Assembly: GCF_030817315.1 (NCBI RefSeq)
Contig: NZ_JAUSZF010000001.1
Location: 2,402,501 to 2,466,500 of the forward strand
Length of the DNA stretch: 64,000 nucleotides
Source of the DNA: Sphingomonas faeni
Lineage (GTDB): Bacteria; Pseudomonadota; Alphaproteobacteria; Sphingomonadales; Sphingomonadaceae
Direction: 5' to 3'
Below, in pieces: positions 7,582 to 17,383 of this stretch. Both the position numbers and the translations under genes were made by a program. A model generated the notes under the pieces. That model searched no databases and was not told where the DNA came from. It worked only from the letters and a program-made list of their open reading frames with translations. Each line of letters opens with the position of its first letter. The first letter of the stretch is position 1.

Positions 7582-8736
7582 TCAGCCGGCCTTGGCGGTC
7601 GCGTAGGCCCAGTCGAGCCAGGGGCCGAGCGCTTCGATATCGGCGGTGTCGACGGTCGCGCCGCACCATATCCGCAAGCCCGGAGGCGCGTCGCGGTAAC
7701 CCGCCACGTCATACGCCGCGCCGGCCTTCTCCAGCGCAGAGGCCATCGCCTTGATCAACGCCTCGTCCGCACCCTCGACCGTGAGGCACACGCTGGTCTT
7801 CGACCGCGTCGCCGGATCGATCGCCAGATGACCGAGCCAATCGCGCTCCGCCACGATCTTGTCCAACGCCGCCGCATTCGCATCCGAGCGCTTGATCAGA
7901 CCATCTTCTCCGAGGGACTTCGCCCATTCGAGGCTGAAGATCGCGTCCTCGACCGCCAGCATCGACGGCGTGTTGATGGTCTCGCCCTTGAACACGCCCT
8001 CGGCCAGCTTGCCTTTCGACACGAGGCGGAACACCTTCGGCAACGGCCAGGCGGGGGTGTAGGTCTCCAGACGCTCGACTGCGCGCGGCCCGAGGATCAG
8101 CACGCCGTGCGCGCCCTCGCCGCCGAGCACCTTCTGCCACGAGAAGGTCGCGACATCGATCTTCGTCCAGTCGATGTCGTAGGCGAACACGCCGGAGGTC
8201 GCATCGGCGAACGAAAGGCCTTCGCGGTCGTCGGGGATCCAGTCCGCGTTGGGGACGCGCACGCCGCTGGTAGTACCGTTCCAGGTGAACAGCACGTCGT
8301 TCAACCAGTCGACCGCGTTCAGATCGGGCAGTTGGCCGTAATCGGCGCGCACGACGGTCGGGTCGATCTTGAGCTGCTTCACGGCATCCGTGACCCAGCC
8401 TTCGCCGAAGCTTTCCCAGGCGAGCGCCGTCACCGGCTTCGCGCCGAGCATCGTCCACATCGCCATCTCGTACGCGCCGGTGTCGGAGCCGGGGACGATG
8501 CCGATGCGGTGCGTATCGGGGAGCTTCAGCAGTTCGCGCATCAGGTCGATGCTGTACTGGAGGCGGGTCTTGCCGATCTTCGAGCGATGCGAGCGACCGA
8601 GCGATTCGGTGGCGAGCTTGTCCGCGGACCAACCCGGAGGTTTCGCGCAGGGACCGGAGCTGAAAAAGGGACGTGCCGGCTTGGTGGCAGGCAGTGCAGG
8701 CGCACCTGTAGCCGGTGCGTAGGTCGTATCCGTCAA
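7582..8736 (-). CDS. serC: Phosphoserine aminotransferase
   Basis: PLP-dependent transamination of 3-phosphohydroxypyruvate to O-phosphoserine; second step of serine synthesis and also used in pyridoxal phosphate synthesis. 384 residues from a TTG start at 8736, preceded by GAGGAGA at a good distance. The family start block (FFSSGPCAKPPGW), GIVPGSDTGAYEMAMW, and the PLP lysine in FSWQKVLGGEGAHG are visible. It resembles the alphaproteobacterial/archaeal SerC branch. A frame open to 8820 exists, but its upstream part is low complexity without a binding site. First gene of the serC-serA unit. Confidence 0.93.
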   Translation of the reverse strand: MTDTTYAPATGAPALPATKPARPFFSSGPCAKPPGWSADKLATESLGRSHRSKIGKTRLQYSIDLMRELLKLPDTHRIGIVPGSDTGAYEMAMWTMLGAKPVTALAWESFGEGWVTDAVKQLKIDPTVVRADYGQLPDLNAVDWLNDVLFTWNGTTSGVRVPNADWIPDDREGLSFADATSGVFAYDIDWTKIDVATFSWQKVLGGEGAHGVLILGPRAVERLETYTPAWPLPKVFRLVSKGKLAEGVFKGETINTPSMLAVEDAIFSLEWAKSLGEDGLIKRSDANAAALDKIVAERDWLGHLAIDPATRSKTSVCLTVEGADEALIKAMASALEKAGAAYDVAGYRDAPPGLRIWCGATVDTADIEALGPWLDWAYATAKAG

Positions 8737-8823
8737 TGTATCTCTCCTCACAGAGAGCACGCGCGGCGTTGGGACCGCGTGGCCCGTCGCCGGCCCTAGC
8801 GGCGTTCGCCGGGGTGTCAACTC

Positions 8824-8928
8824 TTCTCCCTGCCGTTCGCCCTGAGCGAAGTCGAAGGGTCCCGTCCCTGCGGCGACCCGTCCCTGCGGCGAGATGCTTC
8901 GACTTCGCTCAGGGCGAACGGAGAAAGG
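8824..8928. repeat. Family 4 inverted repeat pair
   Basis: Inverted arms TTCGCCCTGAGCGAAGTCGAAG and its complement, read as TTCGCCCTGAGCGAAG near 8835 and CTTCGACTTCGCTCAGG near 8897. Between them CCCGTCCCTGCGGCGA occurs twice in tandem. It lies between the divergent serC and the extensin-like gene. The same arms occur at 57657-57735. Confidence 0.88.
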
Positions 8929-8963
8929 GTGACAATCATACCCAAGGCGAGGATTATACGCCC

Positions 8964-9617
8964 ATGTATCGCGTATTTTGTTCCCTTATCGTAACCCTTC
9001 TGCTCGCCGCCTGCGGACGCGCCGATCGGCCCACTGCCCCCACCAAGGCCCGCCCCAACCTGTCGGTGCCGAGCAATCGCGAGACCGCGCAATGCCTCGC
9101 CGATCTCCGCCAACTCCACGTATCGTTCCAGCTCCTGCCCGACCGTGAGACCGGTCCCGGTTGCGGTCTCGCCGGCACGGTCAAGCTGGTCGACATCGGC
9201 GTGCCGGTCGCCAACCTCACCGCGGTCCGCTGCGGCGCCGCGCGCGCGCTGATCGGCTGGACCCGCAACGCGGTCGCGCCGGCGGCGTACCAGATGCTCG
9301 GCAGCGAACTGGCGCGAATCGACAGCATGGGGAGCTATTCCTGCCGCAACGTCGTCGGCTCGGCGCGCAACGCGAGCCGGCGGTCGGGGCATGCGATCGC
9401 CAACGCGATCGATGTCGGCGGGTTCGTGCTGAAGGACGGGCGGCGTATCACCATGCTCAACGACTGGAATTCGTCCGATCCGCAGGTCCGGCAGTTTCTC
9501 CAGACGGTTCGCGCGTCGGCGTGCAAGCGGTTCGGCACGGTGCTGAGCCCGGACTACAACGCCGCGCACCGCAACCACCTCCACCTCGAAGACGATCGCG
9601 CTGGCTTTTGCCGCTAG
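8964..9617 (+). CDS. Extensin-like C-terminal domain lipoprotein
   Basis: 217 residues. Signal sequence with lipobox (LIVTLLLAACG, Cys about residue 17) predicts lipid anchoring in the envelope. The rest matches the extensin-like C-terminal family of proteobacteria: conserved Cys residues, NLTAVRCGAARALIGWTRN, SYSCRNVVGSARNASRRSGHAIANAIDVGGFVL and the final AHRNHLHLEDD with His residues reminiscent of peptidoglycan-active metalloenzymes, quoted in parts from the translation. Enzymatic role is not established. ATG 8964 is preceded by AAGGCGAGGA. Monocistronic; followed by a family 5 repeat. Confidence 0.85.
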   Translation: MYRVFCSLIVTLLLAACGRADRPTAPTKARPNLSVPSNRETAQCLADLRQLHVSFQLLPDRETGPGCGLAGTVKLVDIGVPVANLTAVRCGAARALIGWTRNAVAPAAYQMLGSELARIDSMGSYSCRNVVGSARNASRRSGHAIANAIDVGGFVLKDGRRITMLNDWNSSDPQVRQFLQTVRASACKRFGTVLSPDYNAAHRNHLHLEDDRAGFCR

Positions 9618-9628
9618 CCCGAACAACT

Positions 9629-9713
9629 CCGTCATCCTGGGCTTGACCCAGGATCCAGAGCCAAAAGCGTTGCAGTCCGCAACTCTGGATCCCAGCTTTC
9701 GCTGGGATGACGG
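9629..9713. repeat. Family 5 inverted repeat pair
   Basis: CCGTCATCCTGGG ... CCAGGATCCAGAG facing CTCTGGATCCCAG ... GCTGGGATGACGG around a short spacer, giving a large cruciform or mRNA hairpin after the extensin-like gene. A variant of the same unit is at 45913-45993. Confidence 0.9.
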
Positions 9714-9783
9714 TTGCTTGAATGACAGGACTTTGGGTGACGCAGTCTAGCCCTGCCCTCCCGTTTCCACTAATCGCGCCTGA

Positions 9784-10668
9784 ATGACCGATACACGTAT
9801 ACCGACACGCGTTTTCCCCAACGCCAGCCAGGACGCCGAGACCGCCAAGGACTCCGTTTCCACCCCGCAGACGCAGCACCCGCATTACCGTCTCGCCTTC
9901 CAGGACATGGATTTCCTGTTGCGCGAAGACCTGCGGCCGGTGCGGTTCCAGCTCGAATTGCTCAAGACCGAACTCGTCCTCGACGAGGCGAAGATCGGTT
10001 CGACCTTCGTGTTCTACGGCTCCGCGCGCATTCCCGAGCCGTCCAAGGCTCAGGCGCTGCTGAAACTCGCGACCGACGAGAAGTCGAAGAAGATCGCCGA
10101 GCGGCTGGTCGAGAAGTCGAAATATTACGATGTCGCGCGTGAACTCGCGGCGAAGGTCAGCGTGCTGCCGCGCGACGAGCGTGGCTGGCGGCAGTTCGTG
10201 GTCTGCTCAGGGGGCGGTCCATCGATCATGGAAGCGGCGAACCGCGGCGCGGACGACGTCGGTGCCGAGTCGATCGGGCTCAACATCGTCCTCCCGCACG
10301 AGCAGGCGCCGAACCCGTATGTCACGCCGTCGCTGTCGGTGCAGTTCCACTATTTCGCGCTGCGCAAGATGCACTTCCTGCTCCACGCCCGCGCGCTCGC
10401 CGCGTTTCCGGGCGGGTTCGGGACGTTCGACGAGCTGTTCGAGCTGCTGACGCTGATACAGACCGGCAAGATCCAGCCGATCCCCGTGCTGCTGTTCGGG
10501 CGCCAGTTCTGGGAGCGGGTCGTCAATTTCGATGCGCTGGTCGAGGAAGGCGTCGTCAGCGAGAAGGATCTCGGGATCTTCCGCTACGTCGAGACGGCCG
10601 ACGAGGCCTGGGACGCAGTGCAGTCGTTCTACCGCGAGCGCGCCGAGAAGGAAGCCGCGGAGGGCTGA
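9784..10668 (+). CDS. LOG / TIGR00730 family Rossmann-fold protein
   Basis: 294 residues. Contains the lysine-decarboxylase-like (LOG) fold with GGGPSIMEAANRGA around residues 144-158 and PGGFGTFDE around 210-218, the signature pair of cytokinin riboside 5'-monophosphate phosphoribohydrolases and related nucleotide-processing enzymes. It has a longer N-terminal part than the ~190-residue plant-type LOG proteins, as is common for the larger bacterial group. Probable action is cleavage of a nucleoside monophosphate in the cytosol; the true substrate is unknown. No strong Shine-Dalgarno is seen before ATG 9784. Confidence 0.85.
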   Translation: MTDTRIPTRVFPNASQDAETAKDSVSTPQTQHPHYRLAFQDMDFLLREDLRPVRFQLELLKTELVLDEAKIGSTFVFYGSARIPEPSKAQALLKLATDEKSKKIAERLVEKSKYYDVARELAAKVSVLPRDERGWRQFVVCSGGGPSIMEAANRGADDVGAESIGLNIVLPHEQAPNPYVTPSLSVQFHYFALRKMHFLLHARALAAFPGGFGTFDELFELLTLIQTGKIQPIPVLLFGRQFWERVVNFDALVEEGVVSEKDLGIFRYVETADEAWDAVQSFYRERAEKEAAEG

Positions 10669-10675
10669 CCTCCTG

Positions 10676-10781
10676 CTCCCTCTCCCCTTTCCGGGGAGAG
10701 GGCTGGGGTGAGGGGCAGTACCGGGCGCTGCACTGCTTGGCAGCCCCTCACCCCGACCCTCTCCCCGGAGGGGAGAGGGAG
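10676..10781. repeat. Family 1 inverted repeat pair between convergent genes
   Basis: Copies 10676-10716 and 10743-10781 face each other around a spacer (GTACCGGGCG...TTGGCAG) that resembles the spacer at 7514-7537. Placed between the convergent LOG and cytochrome c genes, where it could act as a bidirectional transcription or mRNA-decay barrier; no T-tract is present. Confidence 0.9.
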
Positions 10782-10790
10782 TCCGTCGCC

Positions 10791-11495
10791 CTACTTCTCC
10801 GAAAGGGCGCCCTTGCGCGCAGCTTCCGGATCCACCGACGGCGCACCCGAAGCCGGCGTACCGGTGTTGGCGATGTCCGCCGTGTCCGCGCCGTTCTCCA
10901 CCGCAGCCTCGGCCGCGTTCGCGGTTGCGGGCTGGTCCGCACCGGCAGCCGGTGCAGCGCCAGCCGCAGGTGCCGCCGGCAGCGGCAGGTTCGAACCCTG
11001 CTGGTTGAGATACAAGATCACGTTCGCGCGATCCTGTGCATTGCCCAGCCCGGCGAACGTCATCTTGGTACCCGGTGCGAATTTGCGCGGCGACGTCAGC
11101 CACGCGTTCATCTTGTCGAAGTCCCAGGTTCCCCCGACGCCCGCCAGCGCCGCGGAAAACGCGAACCCGTTCTTGCCCTTGGCGATAGCCTCGCCGATGG
11201 TGCCGTACAGGTTCGGCCCGATACCGTTCGCGCCACCCTGGTTGATGGTGTGGCACGCGGCGCACTTTTTGAAGACTTCGGCGCCCTTGGCGGCGTCGGC
11301 GGTCGGCAGCAGCGAAGCGATCGGAACCTCGGCAGCGCCGCCCTCCGCGCCCTCGGCCGCGACACCCTCGATCGCATAGCCCATCTTCTCGGGGCGCTCG
11401 CCGTGGAAGATCATCCCACCGACGATCGACAGCCCGAGTGCCGCACCACAGCCTGCGAGCACCCAGCCGGCGATCGTATTGGTCCGATTGTCCAT
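10791..11495 (-). CDS. Membrane-anchored monoheme cytochrome c (c552/cy type)
   Basis: 234 residues. One N-terminal membrane segment (about 10-30, WVLAGCGAALGLSIVGGMIF) anchors a periplasmic class I cytochrome c. Heme attachment CAACH at 78-82; the likely distal ligand is the Met in GTKMTFAGL (~145). A long Ala/Pro-rich tail (~170-234) follows and is not part of the fold. It probably shuttles electrons between the bc1 complex and terminal oxidases. ATG 11495 (MDNRTN) fits family starts; ATG 11504 is an alternative with a slightly better upstream GGGCGG. Confidence 0.9.
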   Translation of the reverse strand: MDNRTNTIAGWVLAGCGAALGLSIVGGMIFHGERPEKMGYAIEGVAAEGAEGGAAEVPIASLLPTADAAKGAEVFKKCAACHTINQGGANGIGPNLYGTIGEAIAKGKNGFAFSAALAGVGGTWDFDKMNAWLTSPRKFAPGTKMTFAGLGNAQDRANVILYLNQQGSNLPLPAAPAAGAAPAAGADQPATANAAEAAVENGADTADIANTGTPASGAPSVDPEAARKGALSEK

Positions 11496-11655
11496 CTTGC
11501 GCATCCGCCCTGTTCTGTTTGGGACAGCCATAGAAAACGCAGACGCGCACCGCAAGCCGCGCTTGTATGGCGCGCGTCTATGGCGCGCGTGTATGGGGTG
11601 GCCGGCACTTCACGCGGCTTGAACAGGCAAGCAGCCCGCCTTAGGCGCTGGAGGC

Positions 11656-12558
11656 ATGGAAAACTTCGCCGCACCCGCCCGCCCGATTGTCGCGAGGATG
11701 ACCGAGGCCGCCGCCGCCGAGCCGGCGCGCGCCGTCGCGTTCCAGGGCGCACCGGGCGCGAACAGCCATGTCGCTGCGGTCGAGGCGTTCCCGGACGGCC
11801 TGCCCCTGCCCTGCTTCGATTTCTCCGATGCGATCGACGCGGTGAAGGACGGCCGCGCCGATTGCGCGATCATTCCAATCGAGAATTCGCTGCATGGCCG
11901 CGTCGCGGACATTCATTTCCTTCTGCCCGAATCGGGGCTGGTGATCACCGGCGAACATTTCCTGCCGATCCGCCATGCGCTGATGGGGCCGGGTCCCCGC
12001 GACGGTATCCGTCAGGCGATGAGCCACCCGCAGGCACTCGGCCAATGCCGCCATTGGCTGAAGGCGCACGGGATCGAACCGGTGAGCTATCCCGACACCG
12101 CAGGGGCTGCGGCGGTGGTGGCGGAGTTGGGCGACCCGGCGATCGCCGCGCTCGCGCCGCCTGCCGCGGCCGGGCTCTATGGGCTGGACCTGCTCGCGAC
12201 GGATATCGCCGACGCGGACCATAATACGACGCGGTTCGTGGTGCTGGCACGCGGCAGCAAGCCGCCCGCGGCGCAGGAACCGGTCGGGGCCGAGTGGATG
12301 ACGACGCTGATCTTCGAAGTGCGGAATGTGCCGGCCGCGCTCTACAAGGCGGTAGGCGGCTTCGCGACCAACGGCGTGAACATCACCAAGCTGGAAAGCT
12401 ACCAACGCAACGGCAGCTTCTCCGCGACGGAATTCTACGCGGACGTGGTCGGAAAGCCGGGCGACGCGAATCTCGACCATGCGCTGGAGGAACTAGGCTT
12501 CCATTCCAAATGGCTGCGGGTGCTGGGCACCTACAGCCAAGCGCGCCCGCGGGGCTGA
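11656..12558 (+). CDS. pheA: Prephenate dehydratase
   Basis: Decarboxylating dehydration of prephenate to phenylpyruvate in phenylalanine synthesis. 300 residues, monofunctional, without a chorismate mutase domain. The catalytic domain (~25-200) begins VAFQGAPGANSHVA, includes PIENSLHGRV (~74-83) and the TTRF motif at 191-194. A C-terminal ACT domain (~215-292) holds the GFATNGVNITKLES regulatory region for phenylalanine. The start at 11656 has no clear Shine-Dalgarno; Met15 is an alternative. Divergent from the cytochrome c gene, with a 13-base tandem repeat in between. Confidence 0.95.
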   Translation: MENFAAPARPIVARMTEAAAAEPARAVAFQGAPGANSHVAAVEAFPDGLPLPCFDFSDAIDAVKDGRADCAIIPIENSLHGRVADIHFLLPESGLVITGEHFLPIRHALMGPGPRDGIRQAMSHPQALGQCRHWLKAHGIEPVSYPDTAGAAAVVAELGDPAIAALAPPAAAGLYGLDLLATDIADADHNTTRFVVLARGSKPPAAQEPVGAEWMTTLIFEVRNVPAALYKAVGGFATNGVNITKLESYQRNGSFSATEFYADVVGKPGDANLDHALEELGFHSKWLRVLGTYSQARPRG

Positions 12559-12566
12559 CCTTCTTT

Positions 12567-12680
12567 CTCCCCTCCCTGGAAGGGAGGGGTTGGGGGTGGG
12601 TCGGGTTCCGCACATCCCGACCGTTGGGGCTAAAGCTGGCCGACCCACCCCCTGCCCCTCCCTTTCAGGGAGGGGAGCAG
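12567..12680. repeat. Family 2 inverted repeat pair
   Basis: CTCCCCTCCCTGGAAGGGAG followed by GGGTTGGGGGTGGGTCGG, facing CCGACCCACCCCCTGCCCC and CTCCCTTTCAGGGAGGGGAG, with a ~35-base spacer. Sits between convergent pheA and the histidine kinase gene. Other copies: 25356-25469, 44379-44487, 48640-48751. Confidence 0.9.
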
Positions 12681-12681
12681 G

Positions 12682-14079
12682 TCAGTTCGCCGCGGGCAAC
12701 CTCAGCCGCACCAGCAACCCGCCCAGGTCCTCGCTCTCCTCAAGCGCTACCGTCCCCTCATAAATCTCCGCCACGTCACGCACGATCGCGAGCCCCAGCC
12801 CGGTCCCCGGCTTCCCCGTATCCAACCGCACGCCGCGATCGAAGATACGCACCCGCTCCTCCTCCGGAATCCCCACGCCGTCGTCCTCGACCAGGAACTC
12901 CACGAAGCCCGACTGCGCGCCGACCGTCACGAACACGCTGCCGCCACCATATTTCGCCGCGTTCTCGATCAAATTACCGAGCATCTCATCGAGATCCTGC
13001 CGCTCGACATGGACCTGCAACCCGCGCGGCCCGGTCACGTCGATCCGGACATGCCGGTACAGCCGCCCGACCGCCCGCTCGACCGATTCGAGGCTCGGCC
13101 AAACGTCAGCGCGACTGTGCGCAGACCCACGCCGCCCGACCGCCCGCGCCCGCGCTAGGTGGTGATCCACCTGCCGCCGCATCGTCCGCGCCTCGCGGAT
13201 CACCGTGTCGGCGAGATCGTCCGACTGCGCCGTCGCGGCGTTCATGATGACCGTCAGCGGCGTCTTGAGCGCATGCGCGAGGTTCCCTGCATGACGCCGC
13301 GCTTCCTCGGCCTGACGCTCGTTATGCTCGATCAGCGCGTTCAGTTCCTCGACCATCGGCGCGACCTCGACCGGCATCGCGCTCGACACGCGGTTCGACT
13401 GGCCGGCGCGCATCCGGGCGATCTCCTCGCGGACCCGCCGCAACGGCCAGAGCCCGTAGAAAGTTTGGAGCGCCGCCATCACGATCAACCCCAGCGCGAG
13501 CAGCGCGAAGCTGCGCACCAGCGTGCGGCGCAACGTCGTGATCTGCGCGTCGAGGCCGTCGCGGCTCTGCGCGACCTGGAAGCGCCAATGCACCTTCGAT
13601 CCGGGGATGACCGCGTCACGCTCGACGACGCGCAGCTTCTCGTCCGGAAACTGCGTGCTGTCATAGAAATGCGCGTTGCGGTCGTCATGCGGGCCGCCGA
13701 ACGCGAGCCGGCGATCCCATAGCGAGCGCGACGGGAAATCCTCCCGCCCCTTGCCCGACACCTGCCAATACAGCCCCGAATACGGCTCGACGAAGCGTTG
13801 GTCGGCGGCGGCCTCGCGTGAGAAGATCACCTCGCCATCGGGACCGATCTCGGACGAATTGAGCAGCGACCGCAGCACATATTCGAGCTGGTCGTCGAAA
13901 TTCCGCGTCACCGCCGCCGACAGCACCCGGTCCAGCGCGAACCCGCCACCGCTGAGCAGCACGACGATCCACACCGCCGCGATCAGGATCATCCGCCGCG
14001 ACAGCGAACCCTTCACTGCGGCGGGCACGCGAAGTGGCGCCTCCGCGTTGAGGGGAGCAAGGGTCGGCGCGCTGTCCAT
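12682..14079 (-). CDS. Two-component sensor histidine kinase
   Basis: 465 residues. Membrane segments at about 30-49 and 188-208 enclose a ~135-residue periplasmic sensor region. A short linker leads to the dimerisation domain with the phosphoacceptor His269 in NLAHALKTPL, a HisKA type close to PhoQ/QseC. The ATPase domain shows LGNLIENAAKYG (N box), EDDGVGIP (G1) and GTGLGLAIV (G2). It follows the response regulator with an 11-base gap and a PepSY protein, so these form one operon. The signal is unknown; PhoQ-like systems respond to cations or envelope stress. Confidence 0.93.
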   Translation of the reverse strand: MDSAPTLAPLNAEAPLRVPAAVKGSLSRRMILIAAVWIVVLLSGGGFALDRVLSAAVTRNFDDQLEYVLRSLLNSSEIGPDGEVIFSREAAADQRFVEPYSGLYWQVSGKGREDFPSRSLWDRRLAFGGPHDDRNAHFYDSTQFPDEKLRVVERDAVIPGSKVHWRFQVAQSRDGLDAQITTLRRTLVRSFALLALGLIVMAALQTFYGLWPLRRVREEIARMRAGQSNRVSSAMPVEVAPMVEELNALIEHNERQAEEARRHAGNLAHALKTPLTVIMNAATAQSDDLADTVIREARTMRRQVDHHLARARAVGRRGSAHSRADVWPSLESVERAVGRLYRHVRIDVTGPRGLQVHVERQDLDEMLGNLIENAAKYGGGSVFVTVGAQSGFVEFLVEDDGVGIPEEERVRIFDRGVRLDTGKPGTGLGLAIVRDVAEIYEGTVALEESEDLGGLLVRLRLPAAN

Positions 14080-14090
14080 GACCGGACCGA

Positions 14091-14756
14091 TCAGGCGTCC
14101 GGATCTTCGAGGCTATAGCCGAGGCCGCGGATCGTCGTGATCACGTCCTGGCCGAGCTTCTTGCGGATGCGCGTCACGAACACCTCGATCGTGTTCGAAT
14201 CGCGATCGAAATCCTGGTCGTAGATATGCTCGATCAACTCGGTGCGGCTGACGACCTTGCCCTTGTGATGCAGCAGGTAGCTCAGCAGCTTGTATTCCTG
14301 AGCGGTCAGCTTCACCGGCTCGCCGGCGCGCGTGACCTTGCCGCTGCGCGTATCCAGGCGGATGTCGCCCGCGGTCAGCTCGGACGAGGCGTTGCCCGAT
14401 GCACGACGGATCAGCGCACGCAGACGCGCGATCAGCTCCTCGCTTTGGAACGGCTTGGCGACATAATCGTCCGCGCCTGCATCGAGTCCGGCCACCTTGT
14501 CGGACCAGCTGTCGCGTGCGGTCAGCACCAGCACGGGCATCGTCTTGCCCTCCTTGCGCCAGCGATCGAGCACCGTCAGCCCGTCGATCTCCGGCAGGCC
14601 GAGATCGAGCACGACCGCGTCGTAATTCTCGGTCGAGCCGAGGAAATGCCCCTCCTCGCCATCGACCGCGAGATCGATCGCATAGCCGGCCCCTTCCAGG
14701 GTATTCTTCAATTGCTGGCCGAGATTCGGCTCGTCCTCGACGATCAGAACGCGCAT
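14091..14756 (-). CDS. OmpR/PhoP-type response regulator
   Basis: 221 residues. Receiver domain (1-~115) with acidic pocket EDE at 7-9, phospho-acceptor Asp51 in AVVLDLGLPEIDG, and conserved Lys in YVAKPF. DNA-binding winged helix (~125-218) with KLTAQEYKLLSYLLHHKGKVVSR and FVTRIRKKLG. It is the partner of the kinase just downstream and is preceded by a PepSY-domain protein, the arrangement usual for PhoP-like systems of alphaproteobacteria. Confidence 0.95.
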   Translation of the reverse strand: MRVLIVEDEPNLGQQLKNTLEGAGYAIDLAVDGEEGHFLGSTENYDAVVLDLGLPEIDGLTVLDRWRKEGKTMPVLVLTARDSWSDKVAGLDAGADDYVAKPFQSEELIARLRALIRRASGNASSELTAGDIRLDTRSGKVTRAGEPVKLTAQEYKLLSYLLHHKGKVVSRTELIEHIYDQDFDRDSNTIEVFVTRIRKKLGQDVITTIRGLGYSLEDPDA

Positions 14757-14779
14757 GATAATCCTCTCGATTGGGGTTT

Positions 14780-15103
14780 TCAGCGACCCGTGCGGCCGAC
14801 GATCTGGCCGTTGCGGCCATCGACGTCGACCCAGATGACGGTTCCATCGCGCAGGAATTTCAGCGTGTAAATGGCGCTGCCCGAATCATAGTCCGACCCG
14901 AGATACTGGGCGCCCCGCATCGTCGGGATCACGCGCGACTCGATCTCCCGCAACGACGGCGCTCCGGTCTTGCGCGCCTGCAACGCCGACATCTGGTCGC
15001 TGCGGCGTTGATCCCCGCCCGCCAGCATCGGCGCGGCGCCCATCAGGAACGGCGCAGCAGCCAGGGTCGCCGCCAAGGTCGCAGGGAAAAGCAACATCTT
15101 CAT
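14780..15103 (-). CDS. PepSY-domain periplasmic protein
   Basis: 107 residues with an N-terminal signal peptide (MLLFPATLAATLAAAPFLMGAA region). The C-terminal part (~50-105) matches the PepSY fold: IESRVIPTMRGAQYLGSDYD and LKFLRDGTVIWVDVDGRNGQIVG. Such small periplasmic proteins commonly precede PhoP/PhoQ-like pairs and may modulate the sensor. The gene is first in the operon, 23 bases before the response regulator. ATG 15103 is chosen because the signal peptide starts there; an open frame continues upstream without support. Confidence 0.82.
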   Translation of the reverse strand: MKMLLFPATLAATLAAAPFLMGAAPMLAGGDQRRSDQMSALQARKTGAPSLREIESRVIPTMRGAQYLGSDYDSGSAIYTLKFLRDGTVIWVDVDGRNGQIVGRTGR

Positions 15104-15213
15104 GGCCGTGGCATAGCCGCCACGCGTTGAACAGCCTGTGAATGGTGGCGCTCTCACAGTCGCGACACAGTGTAACTTGCCTGCATCACTTCGCCCCCCT
15201 ACGTGGCGCGGAC

Positions 15214-16995
<1,782 letters not shown>

Positions 16996-17034
16996 ACTAG
17001 ATTTAGCTGGACGTTCCTGTCTTTAGTCAATACG

Positions 17035-17059
17035 GGAACCATCTTGCAATTGCTGCGTT
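17035..17059 (+). promoter_or_regulatory. EcfG (general stress response) promoter
   Basis: GGAAC at 17035-17039 and CGTT at 17056-17059, exactly 16 bases apart, a perfect match to the consensus recognised by EcfG sigma factors in sphingomonads. It lies 35 bases before the ATG of the small membrane protein at 17094, in the expected orientation. Confidence 0.8.
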
Positions 17060-17093
17060 GCGGCAGTTCTGTTTGTTTTACGCGGAGATGTAT

Positions 17094-17339
17094 ATGAAGC
17101 TCAAGGCCCTTACCGGCGGCGCACTTGCCGTTGCAATGATGACCACCTCGGTTGCAGCGTCGGCTGCTCCTGCCAGCCTGTCGGTTGCGAACGCACGCAC
17201 CGGTTCGGCAACGTCCGGCAAGAACGAGCTCGCTGGCGGCGGCGGCATCTTCGCAATCCTGATCGCAGCTGGCGTTGCAGCGATCGGCGTTATCGCGATC
17301 GTCAAGGACGACAACGACAACGATTCGGACAGCAACTGA
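17094..17339 (+). CDS. Small exported/membrane protein with acidic tail
   Basis: 81 residues: a signal-peptide-like N-terminus (MKLKALTGGALAVAMMTTSV, cleavage likely after ASA), a short polar linker, one hydrophobic segment (~50-70, GGGIFAILIAAGVAAIGVIA) and a very acidic tail KDDNDNDSDSN. No known family is recognised. ATG 17094 is preceded by GGAG at 17084-17087; ATG 17088 overlaps that site and is less likely. A consensus EcfG promoter precedes it and a strong terminator follows, so it is probably a single-gene general-stress transcript. Confidence 0.8.
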   Translation: MKLKALTGGALAVAMMTTSVAASAAPASLSVANARTGSATSGKNELAGGGGIFAILIAAGVAAIGVIAIVKDDNDNDSDSN

Positions 17340-17346
17340 TGTTGCC

Positions 17347-17380
17347 GGGCCGGTGCTTCGGCGCCGGCCCACCGTTTTGT
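17347..17380 (+). terminator. Rho-independent terminator
   Basis: Stem GGGCCGGTGC / GCGCCGGCCC (one G-T pair) with a stable TTCG tetraloop, followed by ACCGTTTTGTTTTC. It ends the stress-protein transcript and borders the convergent DUF815 gene. Confidence 0.88.
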
Positions 17381-17383
17381 TTT

